A DNA stretch of 35,782 nt, taken from contig JBLHHI010000018.1 of assembly GCA_047614125.1 (NCBI GenBank), positions 1 to 35,782 on the forward strand, in the 5' to 3' direction. The notes beneath the pieces were generated by a model that saw nothing but the letters and a program-made list of their open reading frames with translations, ran no database searches and was not told where the DNA came from. Below are positions 17,457 through 26,451 of the stretch, piece after piece. Positions within the stretch are counted from its first letter, which is position 1, and every line of letters begins with the position of its first letter. Position numbers and translations under genes: made by a program. The stretch comes from JBLHHI01 sp047614125 (GTDB lineage: Bacteria > Bacteroidota > Bacteroidia > NS11-12g > UBA9320).

Positions 17457-18899
17457 TTAATACTTTATACAAACATTCTTGGGTTCGGTAAAGAAGCGCA
17501 GCGCTTCCCATCCTCCTTCTCGTCCTACACCACTGCTCTTTACCCCACCAAACGGCGTGCGTAAATCTCGTACCAACCAACAATTCACCCACACAATGCC
17601 GCTCTTCATTCGATCGGCAACGCGATGTGCCCTTGACAAATTTTCGGTCCAAATGATGGAGGCCAAGCCATAGGTCGTGGAATTTGCCAAGGCAATGCCT
17701 TCTTCCTCTGTTTCAAAGGGTTGGATGGTAACCATAGGGCCAAAAATTTCTTCTTGATTGGTTCTGCACGTTTCTGTTAAACCCTCTATAACCGTGGGCC
17801 GCAAATACCATCCACCCGCTAAATCTCCTTCGAGTTGGACAGTGGTTCCTCCCGTTAAAATACTTCCCCCCTCCTCTCGTGCTAAGTTAATGTACGATTG
17901 TACTTTTTCGAAATGCACCTTCGAAACAATGGCTCCCATGCGCGAGTCTGAATCCAATGGGTTGCCAACCTTAATGCTGTTTACCTCTTCAACAAAGGCC
18001 TTCTTAAACCGATCATAAATGCCCTTTTGAACATAGATTCTCGATCCACATAAACAGATTTGCCCTTGATTTGCGAACGACGAGTTTAAGGTCGTTTTTA
18101 GCATCTTGTCAAAGTCGCAATCATTAAAAATGATGTTCGGGTTTTTACCACCCAATTCCAAACTCAGCTTTTTAAACTTAGGCGCAGCACTGGCTGCAAT
18201 ATGAGCCCCAGTGGTGGTTCCACCGGTAAATGAGATGAGAGGTACGTCTGGGTGATCCACAATGGCACTGCCAACCTTTGCTCCTAAACCATGAACAATG
18301 TTAAATACTCCGGGGGGGAAACCCGCTTCATTGCACAACAACGAAAGCTTATAGGCCGTCATTGGCGTGATCTCACTGGGCTTGGCAACAACCGTGTTAC
18401 CGGCGGCTAAGGCCGGGGCAACCTTCCAAGAAAATAAATACAAGGGCAAGTTCCATGGAGAAATACACCCGGCAACCCCTATGGGCTTTCGCGTGGTATA
18501 ATTGATGATTGAATCTGAAGTTCGATGTGATTCTGAATCAAAGTGCTTGATGGCAGAAGCAAAAAAGGAGAAGTTGTCGCGAGCTCGTGGTATGTCCACC
18601 GATTTTGCCAACCAAAGCGGTTTGCCGTTGTCGATGCTTTCAGCCATGGCCAAGTCGTCCATGTTGGCGTCTATCAAGTTTGCCAAGTTCTGTAAAATTG
18701 CGCTGCGTTCTTCATTGCGCATTGAACTCCAAGCTGGGAAAGCTTTCACAGCGGCTTCCACCGCCTTTTGCACATCTCGCTCATCCGAATCGGGAATTTG
18801 GCTGTAAACCATTCCCGTAGCCGGATTAAAATTATCTAAATATGTTTTCGAACTTGGGTCAACCATCAACCCATTTATGTAATTCTGAATTTTAATCAT
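17457..18899 (-). CDS. Aldehyde dehydrogenase, 2-amino-/2-hydroxymuconate semialdehyde type
   Basis: The 480-residue NAD(P)-dependent aldehyde dehydrogenase has Asn150 (SPWNLPL), Lys173 (VAKPSE), the general base Glu248 (LELGGKNP) and the nucleophile Cys282 (FANQGQICLC). The C-terminal signature WVNCWLVRDLRTPFGGVKSSG and EGG...FFTEPKNVC is that of 2-hydroxymuconate and 2-aminomuconate semialdehyde dehydrogenases and of ALDH8A1, so a role in tryptophan (kynurenine) breakdown is likely; no other pathway gene is in the window. It stands alone on the minus strand. The exact substrate cannot be fixed from sequence. Confidence 0.9.
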   Translation of the reverse strand: MIKIQNYINGLMVDPSSKTYLDNFNPATGMVYSQIPDSDERDVQKAVEAAVKAFPAWSSMRNEERSAILQNLANLIDANMDDLAMAESIDNGKPLWLAKSVDIPRARDNFSFFASAIKHFDSESHRTSDSIINYTTRKPIGVAGCISPWNLPLYLFSWKVAPALAAGNTVVAKPSEITPMTAYKLSLLCNEAGFPPGVFNIVHGLGAKVGSAIVDHPDVPLISFTGGTTTGAHIAASAAPKFKKLSLELGGKNPNIIFNDCDFDKMLKTTLNSSFANQGQICLCGSRIYVQKGIYDRFKKAFVEEVNSIKVGNPLDSDSRMGAIVSKVHFEKVQSYINLAREEGGSILTGGTTVQLEGDLAGGWYLRPTVIEGLTETCRTNQEEIFGPMVTIQPFETEEEGIALANSTTYGLASIIWTENLSRAHRVADRMKSGIVWVNCWLVRDLRTPFGGVKSSGVGREGGWEALRFFTEPKNVCIKY

Positions 18900-18931
18900 T
18901 GTTTATGCTTCCATGCGAAGGTAAAAGAATT

Positions 18932-18966
18932 GAAGTTCAAAGATGAAAGTTCAAAGTTCAAAGTTC
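18932..18966. repeat. Short AAAGTTC tandem repeat
   Basis: The 7-bp word AAGTTCA/AAAGTTC recurs about four times in this A/T-rich stretch between the aldehyde dehydrogenase start and the gldB end. No function is visible. Confidence 0.6.
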
Positions 18967-18989
18967 GTGTTATCTGAAAGTTCAATTTC

Positions 18990-19058
18990 TGAAAGAAGCG
19001 TGCCTGCCGAACTTGCGCTTATGGCTTTAACGCGGTGAAGGATTGCACGCTTCTTTCA
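18990..19058. repeat. 14-bp perfect inverted repeat with 41-nt loop
   Basis: TGAAAGAAGCGTGC (18990-19003) pairs perfectly with GCACGCTTCTTTCA (19045-19058). It lies between two minus-strand genes, after the gldB stop. There is no T-tract suitable for intrinsic termination on either strand. Confidence 0.7.
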
Positions 19059-19088
19059 ACTTCAACTTAAAGCTTAAGCTTAAGCATA

Positions 19089-19128
19089 AGCTTTCTACAG
19101 CTTTCTACAGCTTTCTACAGCTTTCTAC
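19089..19128. repeat. 10-bp tandem repeat AGCTTTCTAC x4
   Basis: Four identical 10-bp units run from 19089 to 19128. On the minus strand each unit contains TAG; the unit nearest the gene provides the gldB stop codon at 19125-19127. Copy-number change would leave the protein unchanged. Confidence 0.9.
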
Positions 19129-20168
19129 GGTTTATACCCCGAGTTTTGTAGAATATCGTCGGAAGTCTTTTGTTCAAACAATTCCAACAACGTAACGTCG
19201 GGATTCTTTGACATATACGAACGAATAATCTGCCATCCAATCCAAGTGGCAATCAAAGGAGGCGCTTCGGGAGGAATGTTTTCTCCTTTCGAAAATGGTC
19301 CGTCAGTAATTAAGCCGGCAAAGCTTTTAAACTCCGTGGCATAGAGCAAGTCGCTGGAAATTAGATGATTCCAAATGTTTTTTTCTTCAGCATTGCACCA
19401 CTCAATTCCACCGCTCTTGTATCCTATTTTTAACGAATCTTGCATTTTGGGAAGCAAGCGATCCAGCGAGTATAAAATTTTACCCTCGTACACAATGTGG
19501 CTCAGTAAGTTTTTCTTATCCGCAATTGCAGGAAAATTGGTCAACATCCACGCTTTCATGGCATCCGAAGTAATGTATTCTCGCCTAAATTTATTAATTC
19601 GATAGATTGGAAATTCCAATTGCGGGCTTTGGTACGGTTCAAAATCAGCACCTAAATACATGTCCAAACCAATACCAAGCAGGCTGTCGGCTGGAATGAT
19701 GGCGTATCGAAAAGGGGCTGTGAAGGTCACGACCTTGGGAATGAACTTTTTTGGAAAATAATAATGATAATAGGTAAAAGCCGAGCTGAGTTCTTCATTG
19801 AGGAAGTTTAAATCGGGGTATGTTTTTGCCACGCTGTTGTACAAGTGTTGCATGTCTGAATTAGTAATAAAACGCTTGTAGTCAGCAAACTCCACTTCAA
19901 ATGGCACAAATCCCTGGCGAGTTACATCGCCCATTACGTCGTATAAATACATATCGAAAAACGAACTATCCATGCGCAGTAAATTGCGATAACTGGCTGA
20001 GTCGGTAACACCAAAGATGTCGTCCTCATAGCGCACCGCCTCAATGGTTACTTCCGATCCAGACACGTCGGGAAGCTTGGGCCCACCGTTTCCACAAGAA
20101 GGCAAGATCAAGGCCAATCCACAAATACTTATGTCCAGTACACTTAGGATTCTATTTTTTTTAACCAT
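19125..20168 (-). CDS. gldB: Gliding motility lipoprotein GldB
   Basis: The 347-residue lipoprotein has its lipid Cys at residue 25 (ILPSC) and the GldB body: RYEDDIFG, a helical SSFFDMYLYDVMG segment, FAYYHYYFP-like AFTYYHYYFPKKFIPKVVTF, LGIGLDMYLG, and the C-terminal PPLIATWIGWQIIRSYM. GldB is needed for T9SS-dependent gliding and secretion in Flavobacterium johnsoniae, though its exact role is unsettled. T9SS-tail remnants elsewhere in the window fit a T9SS-bearing organism. The partner gldC is not adjacent. The gene is divergent from the PorT-like gene; TACTTTTG on the minus strand (20189-20196) is a candidate -7 box. Confidence 0.92.
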   Translation of the reverse strand: MVKKNRILSVLDISICGLALILPSCGNGGPKLPDVSGSEVTIEAVRYEDDIFGVTDSASYRNLLRMDSSFFDMYLYDVMGDVTRQGFVPFEVEFADYKRFITNSDMQHLYNSVAKTYPDLNFLNEELSSAFTYYHYYFPKKFIPKVVTFTAPFRYAIIPADSLLGIGLDMYLGADFEPYQSPQLEFPIYRINKFRREYITSDAMKAWMLTNFPAIADKKNLLSHIVYEGKILYSLDRLLPKMQDSLKIGYKSGGIEWCNAEEKNIWNHLISSDLLYATEFKSFAGLITDGPFSKGENIPPEAPPLIATWIGWQIIRSYMSKNPDVTLLELFEQKTSDDILQNSGYKP

Positions 20169-20195
20169 TTTTGCAAAATTATTAAATACAAAAGT

Positions 20196-20927
20196 ATGTA
20201 CTTGAAAAGAAGAATGACTCGAATTATTGTGCTCTTTGTAACATTCTGTTCAGTTCAGAGCGCTAGCGCCCAAGATGAACGCTTTAGAATAGGGCTAAAA
20301 ACATCCGGAAATTTGTCGTGGATTACCCCCACTACAAAAAACATTCAAAAAACAGGAAACAGCTTTGGATACAGCTATGGCATAATGGGTGACTACAACT
20401 TCCAAAAGTATTACGCCTTTAGTGCTGAATTGATATTTACGAACATTGGCGGCGGAATTGAGCACATTGATAACCTGACCTTTACAGACACCGCCAATAG
20501 AACAACCAACAACTCAAAGGTGACGTATGATTATTCATTTAAATACATCCAGCTGCCAATATCCATCAAGTTTAAAACAAAGGAATTTGGATACATTTCG
20601 TATTGGGCGCAGTTTGGTTTGGCCCCTTCTTTTTTGATGGAAGCGAAAGCCGATGTAAACGCCAATACCTTGCCGTTTGACGGAGCGGACATTCCGGTGA
20701 ACAAAAAGGCGAGCGATCAATATGAGTTCAATAATTTTGACGATGACATATTTTTCATGCGTTTCCCGCTCATTATTGGTGGTGGTATAGAATACAAGCT
20801 TGCCGGGAACACCTCGCTTTATACTGGATTGAGAATGGACAGCAACTTTATAAGCATTTTTAATGCCGACAAAAACACCGCTGCAAAAAACAGCTACCTC
20901 GGATTAAACATAGGTGTGTTTTTCTAA
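20196..20927 (+). CDS. PorT-family outer-membrane beta-barrel protein
   Basis: The 243-residue protein has a signal peptide (about 1-26, KRR n-region, ending SASAQ) and an eight-strand-type barrel: alternating hydrophobic strands such as FRIGLKTSGNLSWI, YAFSAELIFTNIGGG, YDYSFKYIQLPISIKFK and SYLGLNIGVFF, which end in the terminal Phe typical of outer-membrane barrels. The YIQLPI segment is typical of the PorT/OMP_b-brl_2 group. Whether it is the T9SS component PorT itself is unclear. Met1 (20196) leaves only 27 bp to divergent gldB; Met7 (20214) is an alternative. nadE follows after about 20 bp. Confidence 0.85.
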   Translation: MYLKRRMTRIIVLFVTFCSVQSASAQDERFRIGLKTSGNLSWITPTTKNIQKTGNSFGYSYGIMGDYNFQKYYAFSAELIFTNIGGGIEHIDNLTFTDTANRTTNNSKVTYDYSFKYIQLPISIKFKTKEFGYISYWAQFGLAPSFLMEAKADVNANTLPFDGADIPVNKKASDQYEFNNFDDDIFFMRFPLIIGGGIEYKLAGNTSLYTGLRMDSNFISIFNADKNTAAKNSYLGLNIGVFF

Positions 20928-20948
20928 CACCCCAACAAAAAAGAATTG

Positions 20949-22586
20949 ATGAAAATTGCACTCGGACAGCTTAACTTCACCATTGGTGATTTAAACGGGA
21001 ATATGGAGAAAATGATCTCCGTAGTTCACCGAGCTGAGCGCGATGGGGCCGACTTAGTGGTTTTTTCAGAGTTGAGCATTTGCGGTTACATGCCCAAAGA
21101 TTTGCTCAACTACCAAAGCTTCATTATCCGTTGCGAAAAAGCCATTCAACAGCTCGCATCTCATTCTAAAAACATTGGAATACTCATTGGCGGCCCAACT
21201 CGATCTAAGCTTAAAAATGGCAAAGCGTTGTATAATTCTGCCCTTCTTCTTCACCAAGGAGAAATCGTTAATCAGACTAACAAAACACTGCTTCCCACCT
21301 ACGATGTTTTTGATGAATATCGATATTTTGAAGCCAATTCAGTCTTCGAACTCGTTCATTTTAAAGGAATTAAGATTGCATTAACCATTTGCGAAGATTT
21401 GTGGAACGACGAAGCACCCTTTTTGTACCCAACCACGCCCATGCATCATTTGTCGAAACTAAATCCCGACATAATGATCAACATATCTGGGTCGCCTTAC
21501 AGCTATAATCACGTAGATGATCGAAAAGAACGGATGGTAAAAAATGCCGTTCGCTATAAACTTCCCTTGGTATACGTTAATCAGGTAGGTGCTAATACAG
21601 ACATTCTTTTTGATGGTGGATCGATGTTCATTAACAAGAGTGGCGAGATTGCAAAAGAGCTCAAATACTTTGAAGAAGACTATTGCTGCATCGATTGGAA
21701 AAAAGATCAAATCTATCCAGATCACAGCCTAGATTACCACGATGAAGACATTGAACTCATTCATAAAGCGTTGGTTATGGGCATACGCGATTACTTCTCG
21801 AAAATGGGTTTCAAAAAGGCGTTGTTCGGATCATCTGGAGGAATTGATTCGGCGGTAATTCATGCTTTAACAGCGGAAGCGCTTGGTGCCGAAAATGTTT
21901 GGGCCATCCTTATGCCCTCTAAATATTCTTCAGTAGGATCTGTTACGGATGCAGTTCAATTGGCTAAAAACATTGGAAGTGCTCATGACACAATTCCCAT
22001 CAATGACGTTATAACCAGCTTAGATTCAACGCTTTCACCCATTTTTAAGGAACGACCCCACGATGTTACCGAAGAAAACATGCAGGCTCGAACTCGCGGA
22101 CTCTTACTCATGTCGTTGAGCAATAAGTTTGGGAACATGGTAATTAACACCAGCAATAAGAGCGAAACAGCAGTTGGTTACGCCACCTTGTACGGAGATA
22201 TGTGTGGTGGACTTTCGCCCATTGGCGATTTGTATAAAATTCAGGTGTATGAAATGGCGCGTTATATTAATAGAAACAAAGAAATCATTCCAGAGTCAAT
22301 CATAAATAAGGCCCCTTCAGCGGAGCTTCGCCTCGACCAAAAAGACAGCGATTCGCTCCCTCCTTACGAAACCCTGGATGCGATATTGGTGCATTACATC
22401 GAAGAACAAAAGGGTTGGCAAGAGATTGCTGGCTTAGGTTTTAAAGAAGAAATTGTTCGGAAGGTTATTAAGTTGGTTGATCGGAATGAATACAAGCGTT
22501 TTCAGGCAGCACCTATTCTTCGAATATCACACAGAGCCTTTGGTGTTGGAAGACAAATTCCGTTGGTTGCTAAATTCTTTAATTGA
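20949..22586 (+). CDS. nadE: Glutamine-dependent NAD+ synthase
   Basis: The enzyme amidates deamido-NAD+ to NAD+ using ammonia that its own glutaminase domain releases from glutamine. In the 545-residue product the nitrilase-type glutaminase triad is Glu41 (VFSELSICGY), Lys112 (TNKTLLPTY) and Cys148 (LTICEDLW). The synthetase domain (about 270-545) has the PP-loop SGGIDS (296-301) and NTSNKSE. I use the ATG at 20949; the preceding TTG (20946) is in frame but has no advantage. It lies about 20 bp after the PorT-like gene and 3 bp before the next gene, so all three are probably transcribed together. Confidence 0.96.
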   Translation: MKIALGQLNFTIGDLNGNMEKMISVVHRAERDGADLVVFSELSICGYMPKDLLNYQSFIIRCEKAIQQLASHSKNIGILIGGPTRSKLKNGKALYNSALLLHQGEIVNQTNKTLLPTYDVFDEYRYFEANSVFELVHFKGIKIALTICEDLWNDEAPFLYPTTPMHHLSKLNPDIMINISGSPYSYNHVDDRKERMVKNAVRYKLPLVYVNQVGANTDILFDGGSMFINKSGEIAKELKYFEEDYCCIDWKKDQIYPDHSLDYHDEDIELIHKALVMGIRDYFSKMGFKKALFGSSGGIDSAVIHALTAEALGAENVWAILMPSKYSSVGSVTDAVQLAKNIGSAHDTIPINDVITSLDSTLSPIFKERPHDVTEENMQARTRGLLLMSLSNKFGNMVINTSNKSETAVGYATLYGDMCGGLSPIGDLYKIQVYEMARYINRNKEIIPESIINKAPSAELRLDQKDSDSLPPYETLDAILVHYIEEQKGWQEIAGLGFKEEIVRKVIKLVDRNEYKRFQAAPILRISHRAFGVGRQIPLVAKFFN

Positions 22587-22589
22587 TCT

Positions 22590-23447
22590 ATGCCTATTGA
22601 AACGCTTGAAAATGAGCAACTTAAAATCCAAGTTAATTCTTTTGGAGCTGAACTTTGGTCGATTCAAAATAAAAATAACAATACACATTCAGAGCTTCTA
22701 TGGCAAGGTGATGAAGCGTTTTGGCCGCGCAGAGCACCCATTTTATTCCCAATTGTTGGAAGGCTTATAGACGATGCGTATACCCTAAACGGCAAATTTC
22801 ACAACCTGCGCCAGCACGGTTTTGCGCGAGAACGCGATTTTGTCTTAACGCATAAATCAAACACAGCTTTAGTGTATCAACTCTTGCCCGATGTGCGAAG
22901 CTTACGTACCTATCCGTTCAACTTTGAATTCAATGTTAGATATGAACTGAATGGGTCTGAGCTTAAACAGACATTTGAAGTGGTAAACCACAGCACGGAA
23001 ATCATGCCATCAAGCTTTGGAGCACACCCGGCATTTAACACTCCAGCTATTGAAAAAGCAGAATTAGTTTTTGAAAAAACGGAAGATGCTTTCTCCGATC
23101 GGGTAGTAGAAGGAATTCGGGAAGGAGTGCATCTTACTATATTTAATAAAAACAAAATTGCGCTAAACAAACACAGCTTTGATGATGATGCGTTGATTTT
23201 CACTGCGTTAAAATCCAGCTTTGTAGATTTGTTTTACGAAGACAAGGCCGTAGTTCGAGTTAGCTTATCGGATTTTACGCACTTGGGTATTTGGGCTAAG
23301 CCCGGAGCGCCCTTTGTGTGCATTGAGCCGTGGTGCGGTGTGGCGGATAAACATGACCACGATGGCAACATCTTAACTAAAGAGGGCATTTTTCTTTTAA
23401 AGCCCGGCGAGCATAAAGAAGCAACAATGTGCATTGAGGTTTTGTAA
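22590..23447 (+). CDS. Aldose 1-epimerase-like protein (LacX-type galactose-mutarotase fold)
   Basis: The 285-residue protein has the beta-sandwich mutarotase fold. Landmarks are RRAPILFPIVGRL, LRQHGFARERDF, SSFGAHPAFN, and FVCIEPWCGVADKHDHDGN. The His of QHGFAR, the His of GAHPAF and the Glu of CIEPW are in the positions of active-site residues of this superfamily. It belongs to the LacX-like group, whose sugar substrate is not well known. It follows nadE by 3 bp. Confidence 0.87.
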   Translation: MPIETLENEQLKIQVNSFGAELWSIQNKNNNTHSELLWQGDEAFWPRRAPILFPIVGRLIDDAYTLNGKFHNLRQHGFARERDFVLTHKSNTALVYQLLPDVRSLRTYPFNFEFNVRYELNGSELKQTFEVVNHSTEIMPSSFGAHPAFNTPAIEKAELVFEKTEDAFSDRVVEGIREGVHLTIFNKNKIALNKHSFDDDALIFTALKSSFVDLFYEDKAVVRVSLSDFTHLGIWAKPGAPFVCIEPWCGVADKHDHDGNILTKEGIFLLKPGEHKEATMCIEVL

Positions 23448-23460
23448 ACACAAAACCTTT
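23437..23460 (+). terminator. Possible terminator after the epimerase-like gene
   Basis: AGGTTTTG (23437-23444), loop TAAACA, CAAAACCT (23451-23458), then TTTC. The stem contains the last codons and the stop codon lies in the loop. The T-run is short, so termination is uncertain. Confidence 0.35.
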
Positions 23461-23557
23461 CACTTCCAACTTTAATAAATTCACAACTTTGAATTGTTAA
23501 TTTTGAACCTTGCAACAGCGACGTGAAAAATAATTCATATCTACCATCTGAATAAAC

Positions 23558-23697
23558 ATGCAATTTCCGTTTAAAACCGAAGAAGGAAAGAATGAAATTC
23601 TAGCGCTCTACGACGAAAAACTCCATGCGTTGAACATTGACATCGATATGAGGTGGTTGATTGCAGTTTCGGAAAAACCAACATCATTGTTGCTTGA
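23558..23697 (+). pseudogene. Alpha/beta-hydrolase remnant with frameshift
   Basis: From ATG 23558 the frame reads MQFPFKTEEGKNEILALYDE KLHALNID, the usual start of Bacteroidota alpha/beta hydrolases of this type. The frame then loses sense, while the neighbouring frame from 23647 continues YEVVDCSFGKTNIIVA and stops at 23695-23697. That is the expected next part of the same family (YEE.xV.TxFGKTHII..), so a one-base indel near 23645 has broken the gene and the catalytic domain is missing. The original frame stays open to 23764, giving a 68-residue ORF that I do not regard as a real protein. Confidence 0.7.
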
Positions 23698-23838
23698 AGA
23701 ATCCAAACACGTTCAGAATAAGGAAGATAACACAAAAATTGAAGTCTTAATCATGAACGACTAACTGGACCGGCAACAAAAAAAGATCAATGACTTCTTA
23801 TTCAATTATTTCCAACAACAAGACTTAAGTACACCGCA

Positions 23839-25884
23839 ATGAACCCACTTTTAAGACCGTATAACACTCCTTTCAAAACCATTCCATTTACGGAAATTAC
23901 GTTGGAACACTTTCTTCCAGCTTTTAAAGAAGCCATTGAAATGGCCATTGCCGAAATTGTGTCCATCACTTCAAATTCGGAGTCGCCAAGCTTTGAAAAC
24001 ACAATTGAGGCGTTGGAAAAAAGTGGAGAAGCCTTGGATCGAGTTTCTTCTGTTTTTTTCAACTTGAACTCGGCCGAGACCAATGAAGAGCTGCAGGCAC
24101 TTGCTCAAGAAGCTTCTCCACTGTTGTCGAAACACGGAAACGACGTAATCCTAAACGCATCACTCTTTAAACGTGTACAAAGCGTTCAGCAAGTTGCAAA
24201 CACAGACTTACCGGAAGAACAAAAAACTCTTTTGCACAATACATATCGAAGTTTTGTTCGAAACGGAGCCCTGCTCGCTTCCGAGCAAAAAGAAATTCTG
24301 CGCAAAATTGATTCTGACTTAGCTACCCGTTCATTAACCTTTGGCGAAAACGTTTTAAAGGAAAGCAATGCCTTTACCATGGTTTTAGATGAGGAGCAAG
24401 ATTTGGATGGCCTTCCGCTCGGAATAATTGAGGAAGCTTCCGAACGAGCAAAGCAAGATGGTTTGGAAAACGCTTGGATTTTCACCTTAGATTACCCGAG
24501 TTACATCCCATTTATGACGTACAGCAGTTGCAGAGCATTGCGGAAGAAAATGCATATGGCCTTTGGTTCGAAAGCTTTTCAATCGAATGATTATAATAAC
24601 GAGTCCGTGATTAAAGAGTTGGTGGTTCTACGCGAAAAAAGAGCACAACTGCTTGGCTATGAATCACATGCTCACTTTGTTTTGGAAGAACGTATGGCTG
24701 TGTCTCCAAGCAAGGTACTCAGCTTTCTTAATAACCTTCAGGATGAAGCACTTCCATTTGCCAAGAAAGAGTTTGAAGCGCTGCAAGCTTTTGCTGTAGA
24801 ATTGGATGGTCTAGATGCCTTGCAAAAGTGGGACTCTGCATTTTATGCCGAAAAGTTAAAAAAGCAAAAATTCGAAATCGATGACGAAGCTTTACGTCCA
24901 TATTTTAAATTAGAAAATGTGATTTACGGGGTATTTGAGACGGCTAAAAAACTCTTTGGCCTACAATTTAATCGCCTTAACAACATTGCCGTTTATCATC
25001 CAGAAGTTGAAGTATACGAGGTGTTGGATTCCGCGAATAATCATCTGGCCATTTTTTACGCAGATTTTTTCCCTCGACCTGGAAAGCGGCAAGGAGCATG
25101 GATGACCTCCTTTAGAGCTCAGAAAATAATAAATGGAAAAGATCAACGACCCCATGTTTCTATCGTTTGCAATTTCACCAAGCCTTCAACGTCGAAGCCA
25201 TCGTTGCTCACCTTTAATGAAGTGACAACGCTCTTTCATGAATTTGGCCACGCCTTGCACGGCATCATGGCAAATGGACACTACGGCAGCTTAAGCGGCA
25301 CCAGCGTTTATTGGGATTTTGTTGAACTTCCTTCACAAATTTTAGAAAACTGGTGTTACGAAAAAGAGTGTTTGGATTTGTTTGCGCGTCATTACAAAAC
25401 AGGAGAAGCCATTCCTGAAGAATTCATCGAACGAATAAAATCGTCGGCTAATTTTATGAGTGGGATGGCAACGATCCGACAAATTGGTTTGGCCAAGATC
25501 GACATGAGTTGGCATTCAAAAGGGGTCAACCAAATACGCGATGTTAAAGGGCATGAACACGAAATTTTAAAAGAGCTCGACTTCTTCCCAGAAGTGGCCG
25601 AAACGTGCACGAGTACTTCGTTCTCACACATTTTTCAGGGTGGGTATTCAAGCGGATATTACAGCTACAAATGGGCCGAAGTGTTGGATGCAGATGCATT
25701 TGAAGCCTTTAAAGAAAACGGCATCTTCGACAAAAAAACTGCGGAAAGCTTTGCCAAAAACATCCTATCGGCTGGAGGGTCGGAACATCCTTCCATTCTC
25801 TACAAACGATTTAGAGGTCGAGATGCCAATCCGGATGCCTTATTAAAAAGAGCTGGGCTAACCGATTCAAAATCAACGGCGTGA
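23839..25884 (+). CDS. dcp: M3-family zinc metallopeptidase (peptidyl-dipeptidase Dcp-like)
   Basis: The 681-residue protein has the length and N-terminus of M3A peptidases such as E. coli Dcp. The zinc motif is HEFGH (residues 467-471), the third ligand is Glu496 in WDFVELPSQ, and GGYSSGYYSYKWAEVLDADAF near the C-terminus carries substrate-binding tyrosines. No signal peptide is seen, so it is probably cytoplasmic, trimming imported or waste oligopeptides to dipeptides. Oligopeptidase A activity cannot be excluded. Its stop overlaps the GTG start of the next gene by four bases (GTGA). Confidence 0.92.
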   Translation: MNPLLRPYNTPFKTIPFTEITLEHFLPAFKEAIEMAIAEIVSITSNSESPSFENTIEALEKSGEALDRVSSVFFNLNSAETNEELQALAQEASPLLSKHGNDVILNASLFKRVQSVQQVANTDLPEEQKTLLHNTYRSFVRNGALLASEQKEILRKIDSDLATRSLTFGENVLKESNAFTMVLDEEQDLDGLPLGIIEEASERAKQDGLENAWIFTLDYPSYIPFMTYSSCRALRKKMHMAFGSKAFQSNDYNNESVIKELVVLREKRAQLLGYESHAHFVLEERMAVSPSKVLSFLNNLQDEALPFAKKEFEALQAFAVELDGLDALQKWDSAFYAEKLKKQKFEIDDEALRPYFKLENVIYGVFETAKKLFGLQFNRLNNIAVYHPEVEVYEVLDSANNHLAIFYADFFPRPGKRQGAWMTSFRAQKIINGKDQRPHVSIVCNFTKPSTSKPSLLTFNEVTTLFHEFGHALHGIMANGHYGSLSGTSVYWDFVELPSQILENWCYEKECLDLFARHYKTGEAIPEEFIERIKSSANFMSGMATIRQIGLAKIDMSWHSKGVNQIRDVKGHEHEILKELDFFPEVAETCTSTSFSHIFQGGYSSGYYSYKWAEVLDADAFEAFKENGIFDKKTAESFAKNILSAGGSEHPSILYKRFRGRDANPDALLKRAGLTDSKSTA

Positions 25885-26411
25885 TTTCAAAAATTAAGGT
25901 AGACGGAAACTTATCGGAAGAGCAACAGGCTCAACTCCGATTGCTGTGGAACCGGGAGTATCCAGTTTCACTGGCTCATAAAACCATTGAGAGCACAATC
26001 AACTATTTGCGGGGTTTAGGGCAACCGCAACACACCCTTTTTTACGACGGTCAAGGAGCTTTTATTGGATGGTTTTGTGTTTTTGAGCGCGAAAACGACC
26101 GTTGGTTTGCAATGATTTTGGATGAAAATCACCAGCGAAAAAGATTGGGTTCGAGCATGCTCAAAAATGCAATGTTAGATTACAATCGACTTTGTGGCTG
26201 GGTGATCGATCATGATAATGACCCAAAAGCCAATGGCAAAGCATATTCCTCTCCTTTGACTTTTTATGTGCGAAACGGATTTAGTGTAATCAATGAAGTA
26301 CGGTTGGAGTTACCTACAATTTCTGCGGTTAAGATTGTTTGGGAAAAGGGCGGATTAATAAGGCACCGCCCTGATGGGACTGGAATTTGCATAGCGGATA
26401 ATGCAGTTTAG
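25881..26411 (+). CDS. GNAT-family N-acetyltransferase with repeat-derived C-terminus
   Basis: The 176-residue product has a GNAT core: GAFIGWFCVFERENDRWFAM (beta strands 2-4), the acetyl-CoA loop HQRKRLGSSML (84-94), and FYVRNGFSVINEVRLEL (128-144). The acceptor is unknown. It starts with GTG at 25881, overlapping the peptidase stop by 4 bp, so translation is probably coupled. From about residue 160 the frame runs into a GCGGCACC-type repeat (26360-26386, inverted relative to 133-162), and the last 17 residues (IRHRPDGTGICIADNAV) are encoded by that repeat and its flank and not by the family. Confidence 0.83.
   Translation: MISKIKVDGNLSEEQQAQLRLLWNREYPVSLAHKTIESTINYLRGLGQPQHTLFYDGQGAFIGWFCVFERENDRWFAMILDENHQRKRLGSSMLKNAMLDYNRLCGWVIDHDNDPKANGKAYSSPLTFYVRNGFSVINEVRLELPTISAVKIVWEKGGLIRHRPDGTGICIADNAV
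26360..26386 (-). repeat. GCGGCACC-type palindromic repeat inside the GNAT gene end
   Basis: AAGGCACCGCCC, TGATGGGACTGG and AATT match the reverse complement of 133-162 with few differences. It lies inside the reading frame of the GNAT gene and supplies its final codons. Confidence 0.7.
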
Positions 26412-26451
26412 CCTATTCGTTTCGAAAGAGTTGATTTTTAATCATAGCACA

